Of a stretch of 64,000 nucleotides of DNA, positions 1-8,532 are shown piece by piece. Both the position numbers and the translations under genes were made by a program. Origin of the DNA: Variovorax paradoxus EPS (GTDB lineage Bacteria > Pseudomonadota > Gammaproteobacteria > Burkholderiales > Burkholderiaceae_C); the NCBI RefSeq assembly GCF_000184745.1, contig NC_014931.1:5456001-5520000 (forward strand). Reading direction: 5' to 3'. The notes under the pieces were generated by a model, which worked only from the letters and a program-made list of their open reading frames with translations, was not told the DNA's origin and did no database searches. Within the stretch, counting starts at the first letter, position 1. Every line of letters starts with the position of its first letter.

Positions 1-260
1 GTGAAGGCGCGGCCCATGTGGCGCCAGGCGAACCAGTAGAACGGCAGGTTCACCAGGAAGAACAGCTTGCCGAAGCTCACACCGGTGGCGTAGTGCAGCA
101 AGAAGGCGACGCCCGCGGTGCCGCCCGTGAGCAGGCCCGCCTGGCCGAACAGCATCATCGCGATCGCGACGAACAAGGTGCCCGAAAAGATCGCTTGCGC
201 GTCATCGAAACGGGAATGGCGCAGCAGATCCGGCAAGTTGGTGGGTTGTGGCGCGTCCAT
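1..260 (-). CDS. YitT family membrane protein (N-terminal part, runs off window)
   Basis: Read from 260 towards 1, this gives 86 residues beginning MDAPQPTNLPDLLRHS and continuing into hydrophobic segments (GTLFVAIAMMLFGQAGLLTGG, then GKLFFLVNLPFYWFAW). The glycine-rich TGGTAGVAFLL stretch after the first membrane segment is typical of YitT/DUF161 proteins, which are integral inner-membrane proteins of unclear function. The C-terminal part lies outside the window. The start ATG is at 258-260, and a short gap separates it from the LysR gene on the same strand. The family call rests on the N-terminus alone. Confidence 0.75.
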   Translation of the reverse strand, partial: MDAPQPTNLPDLLRHSRFDDAQAIFSGTLFVAIAMMLFGQAGLLTGGTAGVAFLLHYATGVSFGKLFFLVNLPFYWFAWRHMGRAF

Positions 261-306
261 GGCGGGAGCGACGCAAATCCCGCGCCACCTCCGTTTGGCT
301 CTGGCT

Positions 307-1194
307 TCACACCAGATGGGTGGCCAGCATCTCGCGGGCGCGGGTCACGAACGCGGTCTCGCCCCGGCGCCCGGGCAGGAGTTGGAACGCGACCTTGGGC
401 AAGGCGGGCAGGCCGTGAGGCGGCGCCAACCGGGTCACGCCCTCGCACACCGCCGATTCGTTCAGGCACGCGACGCCCAGCCCCGCGGCCAGCGCCGACT
501 GCAGCCCGGCCACGCCGGACGCCACATGCGCGAGCACATACGGCACGCGCCGCCGCCGGAGCAGCGCCACGGTGAACTGGTGCAGCGAGCAGGTGTCCGG
601 CAGCGCCAGCAGCCGCACCGGTTCGCCTCGCGTCACCCGCAGGCCGGTGGCGCCCAGCCATGCGAGCGATTCGCGGCGGATCAGGGAACCCTTCGCGGCC
701 TGCGCTGAAGCTGATGACGACGACGCACCCGCGATGTCCATCGCCAAGCCCACATCGAAGTCGCCGTGTGCATAGGCGGCCCGCAGCGCATCGCTCTTCA
801 GGATGCTCACGTTCAGCCGCACCTGCGGATAGCTTTCGCCCAGGCGGCCGAGCAACTGCGTGAGATCGCCGGGACGGAAGTAGTCGGTCACCGCCAATCG
901 CAGCTCGCCCTGCAGCGTTTCGCCGTGCAGGTCGCGGAACGCCTCGTCGCTGAGCGCGAGGATGCGCCGCGCGTACGCCAAGAGCCGCGTGCCCGCCTCG
1001 GTGGGCGCGACCCCGGCCTTGCTGCGTGTGAGCAGCGACTGCCCCGCCCGCTCCTCGAGCTTGCGCATCTGCTCGCTCACGGACGACTGCGAGAGGAACA
1101 CGCGGGGTGCGGCGGCCGTGAGGCTGCCCGCGTCGATCACCGCCGCGAGGGTGCGAAGTTGTTCGAGGTCGAAGGACTGCATGGCCTTATCCAT
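307..1194 (-). CDS. LysR family transcriptional regulator
   Basis: The 295-residue product has the usual LysR layout. A winged helix-turn-helix occupies about residues 8-66 (LRTLAAVIDAGSLTAAAP, then SQSSVSEQMRKLEERAG), followed by a substrate-binding-like effector domain. The gene diverges from the tautomerase gene at 1294, and the 99 bp between them carry two inverted repeats. LysR proteins commonly control the divergent gene and themselves, so the tautomerase is the likely target; this is inference. The effector cannot be told from the sequence. Length is normal for the family. Confidence 0.9.
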   Translation of the reverse strand: MDKAMQSFDLEQLRTLAAVIDAGSLTAAAPRVFLSQSSVSEQMRKLEERAGQSLLTRSKAGVAPTEAGTRLLAYARRILALSDEAFRDLHGETLQGELRLAVTDYFRPGDLTQLLGRLGESYPQVRLNVSILKSDALRAAYAHGDFDVGLAMDIAGASSSSASAQAAKGSLIRRESLAWLGATGLRVTRGEPVRLLALPDTCSLHQFTVALLRRRRVPYVLAHVASGVAGLQSALAAGLGVACLNESAVCEGVTRLAPPHGLPALPKVAFQLLPGRRGETAFVTRAREMLATHLV

Positions 1195-1200
1195 CCGTTT

Positions 1201-1249
1201 ATCCGATGGATTCCATCATATCTTCCTGCTTTTCCGATGACCATCGGAA
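1201..1249. promoter_or_regulatory. Divergent LysR/tautomerase operator region
   Basis: Two inverted repeats lie in the intergenic region. ATCC-GAT-GGAT is at 1201-1211. A perfect 8-bp pair with a 2-bp centre, TTCCGATG-AC-CATCGGAA, is at 1232-1249. Symmetric sites of this kind between a LysR gene and its divergent neighbour are typical LysR binding sites. The assignment to this regulator is inferred from position. Confidence 0.55.
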
Positions 1250-1293
1250 TCCCACAATCACCCCATCGATCATTCATTCCACAGGAGTCCACC

Positions 1294-1692
1294 ATGCCCC
1301 ACATCGTTGTCCACCTCTCCGGCGAACCCGACGCCGCCCTCACCCGCAAGACCGTCGACGCCGTCGCCGAGCTCACGCAAAGCGTGCTCGGCAAGCAACT
1401 GCCGGTGATTGCCATCACGGTGCAGTACATCGCCACCGACACCTGGTTCATCGGCGGCCAGACGCTGGCGTCGCTCGGCAAGTCGGCCTTTCACCTGGAC
1501 ATCAGCGTCACCGACGAGACCAACACCAAGGCCGAAAAGGCGCGCTACCTGCGCGAGGTGCATGCGGCCATGGCGAAGATCCGGCCGGACCTGCACGAGG
1601 TCTCGTACATCCACGTGATCGATGCGCGCGGCGCGGCCTACGGCTACGGCGGAAAGACCCAGGAGTACCGCCACCAGCAGGCCGGGGTTTGA
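1294..1692 (+). CDS. Tautomerase family protein (4-oxalocrotonate tautomerase-like)
   Basis: The start at 1294 follows an AGGAG-like site and gives 132 residues beginning MPHIVVHLSG. Removal of Met would expose Pro1, the catalytic base of the tautomerase superfamily. The length is about twice that of a short 4-OT monomer (roughly 62 residues), and the C-terminal part resembles tautomerase_3/MIF-like family members. The likely role is cytosolic keto-enol tautomerisation of a small organic acid; the substrate is unknown. It diverges from a LysR gene and is probably its target. Homologous frames upstream of the ATG cross the promoter palindromes, so the 1294 start is preferred. Confidence 0.85.
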   Translation: MPHIVVHLSGEPDAALTRKTVDAVAELTQSVLGKQLPVIAITVQYIATDTWFIGGQTLASLGKSAFHLDISVTDETNTKAEKARYLREVHAAMAKIRPDLHEVSYIHVIDARGAAYGYGGKTQEYRHQQAGV

Positions 1693-1723
1693 ACCATCCG
1701 CGGGGGCGTGGCACCATGCCGCC

Positions 1724-3088
1724 ATGCCCTCCGGAAACCCGCATGCCGCCGACAGCCTCGGCAATCCGCTCACCCTCCATGACCCCGCCAGCCTCGCACT
1801 GGTCGACGACTTCATCATGGGTTTCATCTCGACCGAGTCGCGCGCCGTCAACCTCATCGCGCTGGCCGACACCGATGCGAGCCCTATCGTGCAGGCGTAC
1901 TGCGCAACGCTGCACCTCTTTGCCGAATCGCGCGATGCCGTGGCGAATGCGAGGCCATATCTCGCGAAGGCCGGGGCCGGCGCCGCGCGCGCCACGCCGC
2001 GCGAGCAGCGCTACATCGCGGCCGTCGAGGCGTGGGCCGATGGCGACATCGCCCGCGCCATCGCACTGCACGCGGAGCAGGCGCACGAACATCCGCGCGA
2101 CCTCGTGTCGGTCAAGCTGGGCCAGTACCACTGTTTCAACACCGGCGACTGCCCCGGCATGCTGCGGCTCGCGCTCGCGGTGCTGCCTTTCGCAGCCGAC
2201 GTGCCTTATGTGCACGGCATGGCGGCTTTCGGCTACGAGCAATGCCACCTGATGCGCGAGGCCGAGGCCAGCGCACGCCTGGCCATCGCCATGTGCCGCA
2301 AGGAGCCGTGGGCGCACCACGCGCTCGCGCATGTGATGCTCACCGAAGGCCGGCTCGCCGAAGGGCTCGCGTTCATGGAAAGCGTGTGCGATACCTGGAT
2401 CGGGCTCAATTCCTTCATGGTCACGCACAACTGGTGGCACGTGGCGCTGTTCCTCATCGACCTGGGCCGCGACGCCGAAGCGCTCGCGGTGTACGACGAG
2501 CATGCCTGGGGCGTAGTCAAGGACTACTCGCAGGACCAGATCGGCGCGGTGTCGCTGCTCGCGCGCCTCGAACTCGCGGGCATCGACGTAGGTGCACGCT
2601 GGAACGACGTGGCCGGCTACCTGCTGCAGCGGCAGGCTGACCATGTGCTGCCTTTTCTCGACCTGCAATACCTCTACGGACTCGCACGCGCTGGACGCCC
2701 CGAGGCCGATGCGCTGCTGCACAACATCGAGGCCTTCGCGCCCGACGCGCCGCCTTCGACGCGCGCCGCATGGCAACGCGTGTGCGTGCCGGCCGCGCAC
2801 GGGCTCGTGGCCCATGCGCGTGGCGATTTCTCAGGCGCCATCGAAGGACTCGGCGTCGCGCTACCACGCATGATCGAGATCGGCGGCAGCCACGCACAGC
2901 GCGACCTCTTCGAGCAGGTGTACCTCGATGCGCTGGTGCGCACGGGCAGCGAATCGACGCTCGCTGCGGCGCAAGGCATCCTGCAGCAGCAGCTCAACGG
3001 CCAACCCGAATCACTGCGGCTGCGGCGGCAGGCGGGGGCCGTCTATGTGCGCCTCGGCTTAGGACAACTCGCCGCAGGAGTTGCCTGA
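1724..3088 (+). CDS. Tetratricopeptide repeat protein, TTC38-like
   Basis: The 454-residue product is predicted to be entirely alpha-helical. A central block matches the TTC38 family: the motif WAHHALAHVMLTEGR followed by a THNWWHVALFLIDLG segment. TTC38-like proteins are cytosolic TPR proteins without an assigned reaction. The start at 1724 (MPSGNPHAAD) is used because the longer in-frame extension would overlap the tautomerase gene. It lies 31 bp downstream of the tautomerase on the same strand and may be co-transcribed. No catalytic motif or signal peptide was seen. Confidence 0.85.
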   Translation: MPSGNPHAADSLGNPLTLHDPASLALVDDFIMGFISTESRAVNLIALADTDASPIVQAYCATLHLFAESRDAVANARPYLAKAGAGAARATPREQRYIAAVEAWADGDIARAIALHAEQAHEHPRDLVSVKLGQYHCFNTGDCPGMLRLALAVLPFAADVPYVHGMAAFGYEQCHLMREAEASARLAIAMCRKEPWAHHALAHVMLTEGRLAEGLAFMESVCDTWIGLNSFMVTHNWWHVALFLIDLGRDAEALAVYDEHAWGVVKDYSQDQIGAVSLLARLELAGIDVGARWNDVAGYLLQRQADHVLPFLDLQYLYGLARAGRPEADALLHNIEAFAPDAPPSTRAAWQRVCVPAAHGLVAHARGDFSGAIEGLGVALPRMIEIGGSHAQRDLFEQVYLDALVRTGSESTLAAAQGILQQQLNGQPESLRLRRQAGAVYVRLGLGQLAAGVA

Positions 3089-3100
3089 GCGCGCGGGCGC

Positions 3101-3796
3101 TCAGTCCTTGTTCTTCAGGTGCCGCGTCTGGTCGTAGGTCGGCTGCGGCGGCAGGTCGGCGAGATGGCGCGTGTCGGCCCACTCGACGATCTCGATTGCA
3201 TCTGGCGCGGCCGGGTCCGCGATGCGGATGCGGTTGAAGCCCGCATTGGGAATGTCGCTCCGGCGCGGCCCGCTGAGGCTCAGCCCCTTGGCGGTGCGCC
3301 ACACCATGTCGAGCACGCCGCCGTGGGTGACGACGACCAGGTGCTGCCCCTTGTGGGCGGTGGCGATGGTGCCGAGCGCCGCGACGATGCGCGCATGGAA
3401 CTCGCGCGCCGTCTCGCCCTCGGGCATCGCGTGGTCCTCGCGGAACTCCAGCCACTCTTCCCACGCGCGCGGGTGCAGGCTCTGGATCTCGTCGGAGCGC
3501 ATGCCCTCGACGATGCCGAAGTACTGCTCCCGCAATCCCGCCGAAGTGACCACCGGCAGCGACAGCTGCAGCGCCGCCGGGGCCGCCGTCTGCTGGGCGC
3601 GCATCAGGTCGCTGCTGATCAGGTGCTGCGCCGTCTCGCCCGCAAGCCTCAGGCCGATGCGCCTGGCCTGTTCATGGCCGATGTCGTTGAGCGGCACATC
3701 CGCATGCCCCTGGAAGCGCAGCTCGCGGTTCCAGGCGGTTTCGCCGTGACGGATCAGGATGATGTCGGTGGTGGTGTCGGGTTTGGGCGTTGGCAT
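3101..3796 (-). CDS. Histidine phosphatase family protein (phosphoglycerate mutase-like)
   Basis: The 231-residue protein carries the RHG signature near the N-terminus (IILIRHGETAWNRELRFQGH), with the phospho-accepting His at about residue 17. It also has FQGHADVPLNDIGHEQA and a late VTHGGVLDMV motif containing the second catalytic His. This is the branch-1 histidine phosphatase layout, as in GpmB, CobC and PhoE-type cytosolic phosphatases. The substrate cannot be deduced. Its 3' end faces the TTC38-like gene 12 bp away, and it is followed upstream by the Yip1-like gene on the same strand. Confidence 0.9.
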   Translation of the reverse strand: MPTPKPDTTTDIILIRHGETAWNRELRFQGHADVPLNDIGHEQARRIGLRLAGETAQHLISSDLMRAQQTAAPAALQLSLPVVTSAGLREQYFGIVEGMRSDEIQSLHPRAWEEWLEFREDHAMPEGETAREFHARIVAALGTIATAHKGQHLVVVTHGGVLDMVWRTAKGLSLSGPRRSDIPNAGFNRIRIADPAAPDAIEIVEWADTRHLADLPPQPTYDQTRHLKNKD

Positions 3797-3827
3797 TGCC
3801 GCCCATTTTCCACCGGGCGCGTGACGC

Positions 3828-4481
3828 TCAGGCCTTTGCGGTGGCGAGCTGTTGCACGGCCGCCACCGCCTCGCCCACCAAACCCATGCCCGTGCCCATG
3901 CCGACGCGCGCGGGCGACGGCGTGAGCAAGGCCAGCACCCACGCGATGACGAAGCCGCCGACGATGGCGCAGATCACCACCACCGCGGTGTACGCGATGG
4001 CCTTGTCGGGCGGGCACTTCATCAGCACCGGCAGGCCGAGGTAGATCAGGTAGATGCCGTAGAGCGCCGCCACCGCGCCCAGCACCGACAGCGAAGGCAG
4101 CAGGCTGAAGATGCCGCCGATGAAGCCGGCCGTGCTTGCATAGGCCGACAGCTTGAGCGCGCTGATCTGGCTCTTGGTGCCTTCGAAGGTCGGTGCCATC
4201 GCATCGATGATGAGCGCGAGCACGAACACCATCACCAGCGACAGCACGTAGCCCACGACCATGTTGGCGAGCCCCGCGACGATCGGCACGCGGAAGTTGA
4301 CGCCGAACATGCCGAGACCGATCACCGAGAGGCCGATGAAGCTCGCCACCGCCGGGATCAGCGCGAGGATCATCACGTAGTTCTTGTAGAGCGAAGCGGC
4401 ATCGGCCGGCTCCGCATCGATCACGGGCCAGGTGGCCTTGGGCTTGAGCAGGATGTCCTGCACGCGTTGAACCAGGTTCAT
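3828..4481 (-). CDS. Yip1 family membrane protein
   Basis: The 217-residue protein starts MNLVQRVQDILLKPKATW, the usual opening of bacterial Yip1 domain proteins. About five hydrophobic segments follow (for example VMILALIPAVASFIGLSVIG and YVLSLVMVFVLALIID). It should be an inner-membrane protein. Bacterial members have no established function. It lies 31 bp upstream of the histidine phosphatase gene on the same strand, so the two may share a transcript. Confidence 0.85.
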   Translation of the reverse strand: MNLVQRVQDILLKPKATWPVIDAEPADAASLYKNYVMILALIPAVASFIGLSVIGLGMFGVNFRVPIVAGLANMVVGYVLSLVMVFVLALIIDAMAPTFEGTKSQISALKLSAYASTAGFIGGIFSLLPSLSVLGAVAALYGIYLIYLGLPVLMKCPPDKAIAYTAVVVICAIVGGFVIAWVLALLTPSPARVGMGTGMGLVGEAVAAVQQLATAKA

Positions 4482-4582
4482 TTGTTGTCCTCGACTTGAA
4501 GCGCGAATGCGCGCGCGGGGTGCGTCACGCAGCGCCGCAAAGTATGTCGATCAAGACCCGCAATGGCTGCTGGCCATGAAGC

Positions 4583-4618
4583 CTATGCCATGTCCTATGC
4601 CGTGACCTATGCCGTTAC
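4583..4618 (+). repeat. Three tandem copies of a 12-bp repeat
   Basis: CTATGCCATGTC, CTATGCCGTGAC and CTATGCCGTTAC follow each other without a gap just upstream of the alpha/beta hydrolase. The unit keeps the reading frame (Tyr-Ala-x-x), so it is either 5' leader or a variable N-terminal extension of that protein. Confidence 0.8.
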
Positions 4619-4649
4619 GCCGCTTGCCGCGATCGCGCAGAATCCTTCC

Positions 4650-5360
4650 ATGCCCCACCTCGTTCTACTGCCCGGCCTCGCCTGCGACGAGCGCCTCTGG
4701 GAGGCCCAGCGGCCTGCCCTTTCCCCCGCCTTCGATGCCCGCGTGAGCAACGTCCAGACACGCAACGACACCATCGAAGCCATGGCCGCCGCCGTGCTGC
4801 GCGAGCACGCGGGGCCGCTGGTGCTCTGTGGTGCCTCGATGGGCGGCATGGTCGCGATGGAAGCGGCCCGCCAGGCGCCCGAACGCATCGCCGGGCTCGC
4901 GCTGCTCGGCACGAGCGCGCGGCCCGAGACGCCCGAGATGTTCACGCTGCGCGAAGGCGCCATCGAACTCTTCGAACGCGGCGAGGCGCGCGACGTAATC
5001 GAGGCAAATGTCTATTTCGCCTTCCACCCGACGCAAGCAAATGACCCGGTGCTGGTGCAGCGTTATCTCGACATCGTGCTGGATGCCGGCACGGCCCAGC
5101 TCATCACCCAGAACCGCGCAGTGATGCGGCGCCCCGATGCACGCCTGCACCTGGCCTCGCTGCGCGCTCCGGTGCTGCTGATGTGCGGAGACGACGACAA
5201 GCTCGCGCCGCCCGAGCACACCCGTGAAATGGCGGCGCTGCTGCCGCAGGCCGAGGTGGTGTGGGTGCCGCAGTGCGGCCACATGCTGACGATGGAGAAG
5301 CCTGACTTCGTCAATGCGGCGTTGAACGCCTGGCTCGCGAAGACCTTCCCGTCGGCCTGA
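4650..5360 (+). CDS. Alpha/beta hydrolase
   Basis: From the ATG at 4650 the 236-residue product begins MPHLVLLPGLACDERLW, the first strand and oxyanion loop of an alpha/beta hydrolase. The nucleophile elbow is GASMGG, the acid lies in MCGDDDKLAPPEH, and the catalytic His in QCGHMLTMEKP. All three triad elements are present in order. An in-frame extension to 4563 exists but consists partly of a 12-bp tandem repeat and adds no conserved domain, so it is not preferred. The substrate is unknown; esterase or lactonase activity is plausible. Confidence 0.85.
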   Translation: MPHLVLLPGLACDERLWEAQRPALSPAFDARVSNVQTRNDTIEAMAAAVLREHAGPLVLCGASMGGMVAMEAARQAPERIAGLALLGTSARPETPEMFTLREGAIELFERGEARDVIEANVYFAFHPTQANDPVLVQRYLDIVLDAGTAQLITQNRAVMRRPDARLHLASLRAPVLLMCGDDDKLAPPEHTREMAALLPQAEVVWVPQCGHMLTMEKPDFVNAALNAWLAKTFPSA

Positions 5361-5366
5361 GGAGGC

Positions 5367-6047
5367 TCAGTGCAGTTGGCCGCCGGTCTCGGCCACGTCC
5401 TGCTTCACCGCGAGCGCGGTGGCGACCGCGATGCGCAGCGCCTCGGTCATCGTGGCGAGCGACATGCTGGGCGCACCCGGAAAGCGCGCCGCCTGCTCGG
5501 GCAGGTACGGAATGTGGATGAAGCCACCGCGCACGCCCGGCAAACCGGATACCGGATGCGTCGCGATGCGGTGCATCAGCCCGTAGAAGATGTGGTTGCA
5601 GACGAAGGTGCCCGCGCTGTTCGACACCGACGACGGAATGCCGGCCGCGCGCAGGTCGCGCACGATGGCCTTGATCGGCAGCGTCGAGAAATACGCAGCC
5701 GGCGCGCCCGGCACCACCGGCAGATCGATGGGCTGGTGACCCGCGTTGTCGGCGATGCGCCCGTCGTCGATGTTGATCGCGATGCGCTCGGGCGTGATTT
5801 CGGAGCGTCCGCCGGCTTGGCCTACGCAGAGCACCAGTTGCGGCTTCAATTCGTCCATGGCATTCGCCAGCGCTTCAAGGGCATCACCGAAGACGCACGG
5901 CATCTGGCGGGCATGCACCGTGGCGCGGCCGATCTTCGCGCCGTCGAGTGCGCGCACGGCCTCCCACGACGGGTTGATCGCTTCGCGGTCGAACGGGTCG
6001 AAGCCGGTCAGCAGGACGCTCGTGCGTTTCGCTTCGGTCTTGCTCAT
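5367..6047 (-). CDS. pcp: Pyroglutamyl-peptidase I
   Basis: The 226-residue cytosolic cysteine peptidase removes N-terminal pyroglutamate (5-oxoproline) from peptides. [17 protein letters not shown] is the family N-terminus. The catalytic Glu is in [15 protein letters not shown], the Cys in [14 protein letters not shown] and the His in [12 protein letters not shown]. The start at 6047 ([10 protein letters not shown]) is chosen because the longer frame runs into pxpA. It follows pxpA by 14 bp, so the enzyme releasing 5-oxoproline is encoded with the 5-oxoprolinase subunits that hydrolyse it. Length matches the family. Confidence 0.92.
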   Translation of the reverse strand: MSKTEAKRTSVLLTGFDPFDREAINPSWEAVRALDGAKIGRATVHARQMPCVFGDALEALANAMDELKPQLVLCVGQAGGRSEITPERIAINIDDGRIADNAGHQPIDLPVVPGAPAAYFSTLPIKAIVRDLRAAGIPSSVSNSAGTFVCNHIFYGLMHRIATHPVSGLPGVRGGFIHIPYLPEQAARFPGAPSMSLATMTEALRIAVATALAVKQDVAETGGQLH

Positions 6048-6061
6048 GCCGTGCACACCGT

Positions 6062-6802
6062 TCAGGCCATCGCGCGAACCGCGATGCCCTCGGCCTGCAG
6101 TCGCTCGCGGATGCGCCGCGCGAAGGCCAGCGCGTGCGCGCCATCGCCGTGCAGGCACACGGTCTGTGCATTGACCGCCACGGTGCTGCCGTCGATGGCG
6201 GTCACCTGGTGGTCGCGCACGAACGCGAGGGTCTGCGCGATCGACTGCTCCTCGCTCTCGATCAGCGCGCCGGGCTGGCTGCGCGGCACGAGGCTGCCGT
6301 CTGGCATGTAGCCGCGGTCGGCGAACACTTCCTCGACAGGCGTGAGGCCGGCGCGACGCGCGGCGTCGATCATGTTGCTGCCGGCGAGGCCGAAAAACTT
6401 GAGCGTGGGGTCGAAGCGGCGCACCGCCTCGCAGAGCGCATCGGCGAGCTCGGGCTCCTTCACCGCCTGGTTATAGAGCTGGCCGTGCGCCTTCACATGC
6501 GCGAGCTGGCCGCCCTCAGCCTTGACGATCGCGGCGAGCGCGCCGACTTGGTAGAGCACGTTGGAGACGATCTCGTCGGGCGGCAGATGCATGGTGCTGC
6601 GGCCGAAGTTCTCGCGGTCCGGAAAGCTCGGATGCGCGCCGATGGCCACGCCATGTTCGATGGCCCAGCGCACGCACTGGCGCATGGTCTTGGCGTCGCC
6701 CGCGTGCCAGCCGCAGGCGATGTTGGCGGAGCTCACGAGGCCCAGCAGCGCTTCGTCGCTGCCAGCGCCTTCGCCGAGGTCGGCATTGAGGTCGATGTGC
6801 AT
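6062..6802 (-). CDS. pxpA: 5-oxoprolinase subunit PxpA (LamB/YcsF family)
   Basis: The 246-residue protein starts [12 protein letters not shown], the defining LamB/YcsF N-terminus. [25 protein letters not shown] and [10 protein letters not shown] follow, all characteristic of PxpA. With PxpB and PxpC it forms the prokaryotic ATP-dependent 5-oxoprolinase, which turns 5-oxoproline into L-glutamate in the cytosol. The start at 6802 is set by the conserved N-terminus. It lies 66 bp downstream of pxpC and 14 bp upstream of pcp in one minus-strand run. Confidence 0.92.
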   Translation of the reverse strand: MHIDLNADLGEGAGSDEALLGLVSSANIACGWHAGDAKTMRQCVRWAIEHGVAIGAHPSFPDRENFGRSTMHLPPDEIVSNVLYQVGALAAIVKAEGGQLAHVKAHGQLYNQAVKEPELADALCEAVRRFDPTLKFFGLAGSNMIDAARRAGLTPVEEVFADRGYMPDGSLVPRSQPGALIESEEQSIAQTLAFVRDHQVTAIDGSTVAVNAQTVCLHGDGAHALAFARRIRERLQAEGIAVRAMA

Positions 6803-6868
6803 GGGGAAGGTTCCTTCTTCTTCAGCGGGCCGGCACCGGCGCGGCCCGCTGGCGGGTGCTCGCACAGT

Positions 6869-7867
6869 CTATGCCGTGCCCGGCCAGCCTGCCACGGCAA
6901 GCCCTTGTGCCACCTGCGCGAGGTAGCGCTGCTGGCCGGCCCAGGCGGCGAGCGATTGCGCCATGTCGACCTGCACCAAGCGCAGCTTGCCGTTGAGCGG
7001 CGCCTGTGCGAGCTTCCAGAGGTCGGCGCGGATCACCACGCCGATGCGGGGATAGCCGCCCGTCGTCTGCGCATCGCCCATGAGGATGATCGGCTGGCCC
7101 GAGGGCGGCACCTGGATCGTGCCGGGGATCACGCCCGACGAAAGCATGTCGCCCGCGCGCTTGCGCTTGAGTTCGGTGCCGGCGAGCCGGCTGCCCATGC
7201 GATTGCTCTGCGAGGTGATGCGCCAGCGCTCACCCCAGAGCACATCGCGTGCTGCAAGCGTGAACAGCTCGAACTCAGGGCCGGGCAGCACGCGCAGGGC
7301 GATGGCGCCATCGGCTTCTTCGGGGCCCCAGTCGGGCCCCCGCAGGCCGAAGAGCTTGCGCGCGCGCTGTGCAGCATTAAGGCGCGACGGACCCAGCGGC
7401 AGCTTGTCGCCCTTGCGGAGGGCTCGGCCTTCGTGGCCGCCGAAGCCGGCCTTGAGGTCGGTGCTGCGCGAGCCGAGCACAGGCGCCACATCGATGCCGC
7501 CCGCGACGGCGAGCCAGCTGCGCAGCCCCGCCTTCTTCGCGCCGGCTGCATTGGCACCCGAGAGCTTGAGCACCTGGCCCGCGGCCACCGGCACGCTCCA
7601 GCAGGGCCAGAGCGGCACGCCGTCGAGTTGCGCGCCGAAGTCGTCGCCGGCCAGCGCGATGCGCGTGTCGGTCTCGAAGCGCACTTCGCAGCCGCCCATC
7701 GTGAGTTCGAGCCCCGCGGCGCCGTCCACATTGCCGACCAGCCGGTTCGCGAGCGTGAGCGCCAGCACGTCGAGCGCGCCGCCGGGGCAGATGCCCAGTT
7801 GGCGATGGCCGTGCCGCCCGAGGTCTTGCACCGAGGCCAGCAGGCCGGGTTTCTGGACGACGATCAT
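6869..7867 (-). CDS. pxpC: 5-oxoprolinase subunit PxpC (biotin-dependent carboxyltransferase / KipA family)
   Basis: The 332-residue product begins MIVVQKPGLLASVQDLGRHG, the hallmark of allophanate-hydrolase subunit 2/KipA proteins. LGICPGGALDVLALTLANRLVGN and GYPRIGVVIRADLWKLAQ also fit. Its start overlaps the stop of pxpB by 4 bp (ATGA), indicating translational coupling. Together with PxpA and PxpB it hydrolyses 5-oxoproline. Older annotations call such proteins urea amidolyase-related; the presence of pxpA and pcp supports the 5-oxoprolinase role here. Confidence 0.92.
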   Translation of the reverse strand: MIVVQKPGLLASVQDLGRHGHRQLGICPGGALDVLALTLANRLVGNVDGAAGLELTMGGCEVRFETDTRIALAGDDFGAQLDGVPLWPCWSVPVAAGQVLKLSGANAAGAKKAGLRSWLAVAGGIDVAPVLGSRSTDLKAGFGGHEGRALRKGDKLPLGPSRLNAAQRARKLFGLRGPDWGPEEADGAIALRVLPGPEFELFTLAARDVLWGERWRITSQSNRMGSRLAGTELKRKRAGDMLSSGVIPGTIQVPPSGQPIILMGDAQTTGGYPRIGVVIRADLWKLAQAPLNGKLRLVQVDMAQSLAAWAGQQRYLAQVAQGLAVAGWPGTA

Positions 7868-8526
7868 GTCTCTACGCTCTCGACGACGAAGCGCACGCGG
7901 TCGCCCGGGCGCAGCAGGGTGGGCGACTCGGCGGCCGGGTCGAACATCTCGAGCGAGGTGCGGCCGATGAGCTGCCAGCCGCCCGGCGACACCAGCGGGT
8001 AGATGCCGGTCTGCTCGCCGCCGATGCCGACCGAACGCGCGGGCACCGCGGTGCGCGGCTCCGCGCGGCGGGGCGTGGCGAGTTCAGGGGCAAGGCCGCC
8101 CATGAAAGCGAAGCCGGGCAAGAAGCCAAGCAGGTAGACCACGTACTCGCCCGCGCTGTGGCGCCGCACGACTTCCGCCGGCGTGAAGCCGGTGTGGGCC
8201 GCGACGTCGCCGAGATCGGGGCCGTGCTCGCCGCCATAGGCAACGGGAATCTCGACCAACCGGCCTTCGACGGCCTTGGCAGAAAGCTTCGGCCAGGCTT
8301 CGAGCACCTGCGCGGTGAGCGCATCGAGCTCGATCGCGGTCGGGTCGAAGGTCAGCGTGAGGTTGTTCATGCCCGGCAGCACTTCGCCGACACCGGACCA
8401 TTCGCGGGCCTCGGCGGCCAGCGCCCAGATTCGCTGCTGCTGCACCAGCGTGGCCGGCGCCGGCAACTCGCACAGGAGCGCTGCATCCCCGAGCAGATGC
8501 AGGCGGGGTGGCGGCAAGCCGCTCAT
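7864..8526 (-). CDS. pxpB: 5-oxoprolinase subunit PxpB (KipI family)
   Basis: The 220-residue protein belongs to the allophanate-hydrolase subunit 1/KipI family. LHLLGDAALLCELP is at the N-terminus, MNNLTLTFDP near residue 58, and YLLGFLPGFAFMGGL with PRRAEPRTAVPARSVGIGG in the second half. It is the partner of PxpC, with a 4-bp overlap. Its start lies 6 bp after the coaD stop, so the genes may be read together. KipI in Bacillus inhibits a sporulation kinase, but the operon context favours 5-oxoprolinase. Confidence 0.92.
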   Translation of the reverse strand: MSGLPPPRLHLLGDAALLCELPAPATLVQQQRIWALAAEAREWSGVGEVLPGMNNLTLTFDPTAIELDALTAQVLEAWPKLSAKAVEGRLVEIPVAYGGEHGPDLGDVAAHTGFTPAEVVRRHSAGEYVVYLLGFLPGFAFMGGLAPELATPRRAEPRTAVPARSVGIGGEQTGIYPLVSPGGWQLIGRTSLEMFDPAAESPTLLRPGDRVRFVVESVET

Positions 8527-8532
8527 CGCGGC

